Positions 6,038 through 7,325 of a stretch of 7,325 nt of DNA are shown here, one piece after another; positions within the stretch are counted from its first letter, which is position 1; each line of letters opens with the position of its first letter. The stretch covers positions 1-7,325 of the forward strand of contig CAJUOF010000083.1 in the NCBI GenBank assembly GCA_910587905.1. Direction: 5' to 3'. The notes under the pieces are model-generated. The model saw only the letters and a list, made by a program, of their open reading frames with translations, was not told where the DNA came from and ran no database searches. Made by a program: the position numbers and the translations under genes. This DNA is from an uncultured Lachnospiraceae bacterium (GTDB lineage: Bacteria > Bacillota_A > Clostridia > Lachnospirales > Lachnospiraceae).

Positions 6038-7315
6038 ATGGGTGAGACGAAAAACTCCCGTTTACAGACCATGGGAAACGGGATTAAAAAATATAATGTG
6101 GTGATTTTCTTTGTGATCCTTGCGGCGGCGGCTTACCTTGTGTCCGGGGTGGCTCCCATCGTCTTTCTCCAGGAGATCGCCTCCAGGTTCTGCCGGAATA
6201 TGTTCCTGGTACTGTCACTGATCATCCCGGTGATCGCGGGATTGGGCTTAAACTTCAGTATTGTCATCGGAGCCATGGCGGGACAGATGGCTATCATCCA
6301 TACGGTATCCTGGGGGATCACCGGGTTTCCGTCTTTTCTGGTGAGTATCCTTTTGAGTACCCCGATTGCGGTGATCTGCGGCTTTCTTGTGGGAAAGGTC
6401 TTAAATAAGACCAAGGGAAATGAAATGATCGCCTCCATGATTCTCGGTTATCTGGCAAATGGAATTTACCAGTTTATCTATTTGTATTTAATCGGTACGG
6501 TGATTCCCTTTCCGGACCAAGCGATGATGAATGACAATGGAGTGGGGATCAAGAGTTCCCTGGGATTTACCGATAATTTCAAATATTCCCTGACCAATGT
6601 CTGGAATACCAATCTGGCAGACTTTGCGCTCCTTGCCGGCATTCTCCTTTTGGCGGCGGCCGCAGTCCGACTGGGGCTTGCCCTTTGGAGGAAGCAGAAA
6701 AGATCTTTGCCGGTCAAGGCGTCCCTGGTGGCCGTGTGTGTGGGAATGGCCGTGTGTGCCGTGGTGTTGCTGTTGTTGCCAAGACTCAGTGAGAAGGCCG
6801 AATTTACCATGCGGTTTGTATCCTTCCCGGTGTCGGCGCTGATCTGTATTTTGCTTCTGTGTCTGTTCAACAATTGGATCTTTAAAACCAAACTGGGCCA
6901 CGATTTCCGGGCGGTCGGCCTGAGCCAACAGGTGGCTACCGTGTCCGGCATCCAGGTGGACCGCACCCGTATCATCGCCTTGATCCTTTCGACGGTATTT
7001 GCCGCCTGGAGACAGATCATCCGCCTGCAGGATATCGGAACCATGAATACCTATTCTGCCCATGAGCAGATTGCTCTTTTGGCCGTGGCAGCCCTCCTGG
7101 TGGGAGGCGCGTCGGTGGTAAAGGCCGGAAACAAGCATGCAATTCTTGGAGTGATTTTGTTCCATGCGATTTTTGCCGTATCGCCCCAGGTGGGAACCTC
7201 CCTGTTTGCGGACAGTCAGATCGGGGAGTATTTCCGGGTGTTCCTGGCTTACGGAATTATTTTTGTGGCACTGGCTATGAACGCGGTGCAGCAGAGTAAA
7301 ACGAAGAGGCCATAG
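6038..7315 (+). CDS. ABC importer permease subunit 2 (BPD_transp_2 family), with extended middle region
   Basis: A 425-residue integral membrane protein, the second half of the channel. GGGAGG at 6026-6031, six bases before ATG 6038, sets the start. Hydrophobic segments lie at about 20-38, 55-80, 98-120, 130-153, 193-217, 228-247, 263-282, 311-325, 343-360, 366-384 and 399-416. The family coupling loop is LGHDFRAVGLSQQVATVSGI (286-305), followed by IALLAVAALLVGGAS at 345-359. Relative to permease 1 it carries about 80 more residues, mostly in the middle: a hydrophilic loop (about 155-190) and an extra hydrophobic hairpin around a basic patch WRKQKR (217-222). The two permeases look like old duplicates that form a heterodimer. 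The gene ends at TAG 7313-7315; the last ten bases hold nothing that can be called. Confidence 0.9.
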   Translation: MGETKNSRLQTMGNGIKKYNVVIFFVILAAAAYLVSGVAPIVFLQEIASRFCRNMFLVLSLIIPVIAGLGLNFSIVIGAMAGQMAIIHTVSWGITGFPSFLVSILLSTPIAVICGFLVGKVLNKTKGNEMIASMILGYLANGIYQFIYLYLIGTVIPFPDQAMMNDNGVGIKSSLGFTDNFKYSLTNVWNTNLADFALLAGILLLAAAAVRLGLALWRKQKRSLPVKASLVAVCVGMAVCAVVLLLLPRLSEKAEFTMRFVSFPVSALICILLLCLFNNWIFKTKLGHDFRAVGLSQQVATVSGIQVDRTRIIALILSTVFAAWRQIIRLQDIGTMNTYSAHEQIALLAVAALLVGGASVVKAGNKHAILGVILFHAIFAVSPQVGTSLFADSQIGEYFRVFLAYGIIFVALAMNAVQQSKTKRP

Positions 7316-7325
7316 AAAAAGCGGC

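Noticed and set aside
6478..7165. Two overlapping minus-strand frames opposite permease 2
   Set aside because: Both are shadows of a hydrophobic coding sequence with clear permease family features on the + strand.

Overview
The window reads as chromosomal DNA of an anaerobic Clostridia-class Bacillota, plausibly a gut Lachnospiraceae or relative. The grounds are a strong AGGAGG/GGAGGT ribosome-binding site before most genes, the fhs-fchA-folD order typical of acetogens and related Clostridia, moderate-to-high GC and a Gram-positive lipoprotein signal. The genus cannot be fixed from the sequence. All genes are on the + strand; there is no RNA gene, mobile element or CRISPR array.

Left part (1-1904): the last 61 codons of formate-tetrahydrofolate ligase (fhs), methenyl-THF cyclohydrolase (fchA) and methylene-THF dehydrogenase (folD). 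Together they convert formate + THF through 10-formyl-THF and 5,10-methenyl-THF to 5,10-methylene-THF, the methyl-branch steps of the Wood-Ljungdahl pathway and of general C1 metabolism. FolD lacks the lysine and glutamine needed for cyclohydrolase activity in characterised FolD proteins, so the neighbouring FchA probably supplies that step. The 169-nt fhs-fchA gap holds three successive stem-loops.

Junction (1905-2018): a 75-nt imperfect hairpin ending in seven Ts follows folD. The next gene begins immediately after it with no visible promoter, ribosome-binding site or ATG, so its 5' end is suspect.

Right part (2010/2019-7315): a complete four-gene ABC importer. It has a DUF3798-like substrate-binding lipoprotein, a double-domain ATPase of the RbsA/MglA/BMP type, and two different BPD_transp_2 permeases. 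The genes after the lipoprotein are tightly packed (8-nt overlap, then a 1-nt gap). A strong terminator-like hairpin plus a second GC-rich hairpin lie between the lipoprotein gene and the ATPase gene, a layout that would give more binding protein than membrane complex. The substrate cannot be told from sequence.

Most notable points: the predicted single-function FolD; the abnormal start of the binding-protein gene against a long RNA hairpin; a pair of related hairpin elements (241-292 and 3311-3351) in two different gaps; and an importer of unknown substrate beside folate C1 genes.
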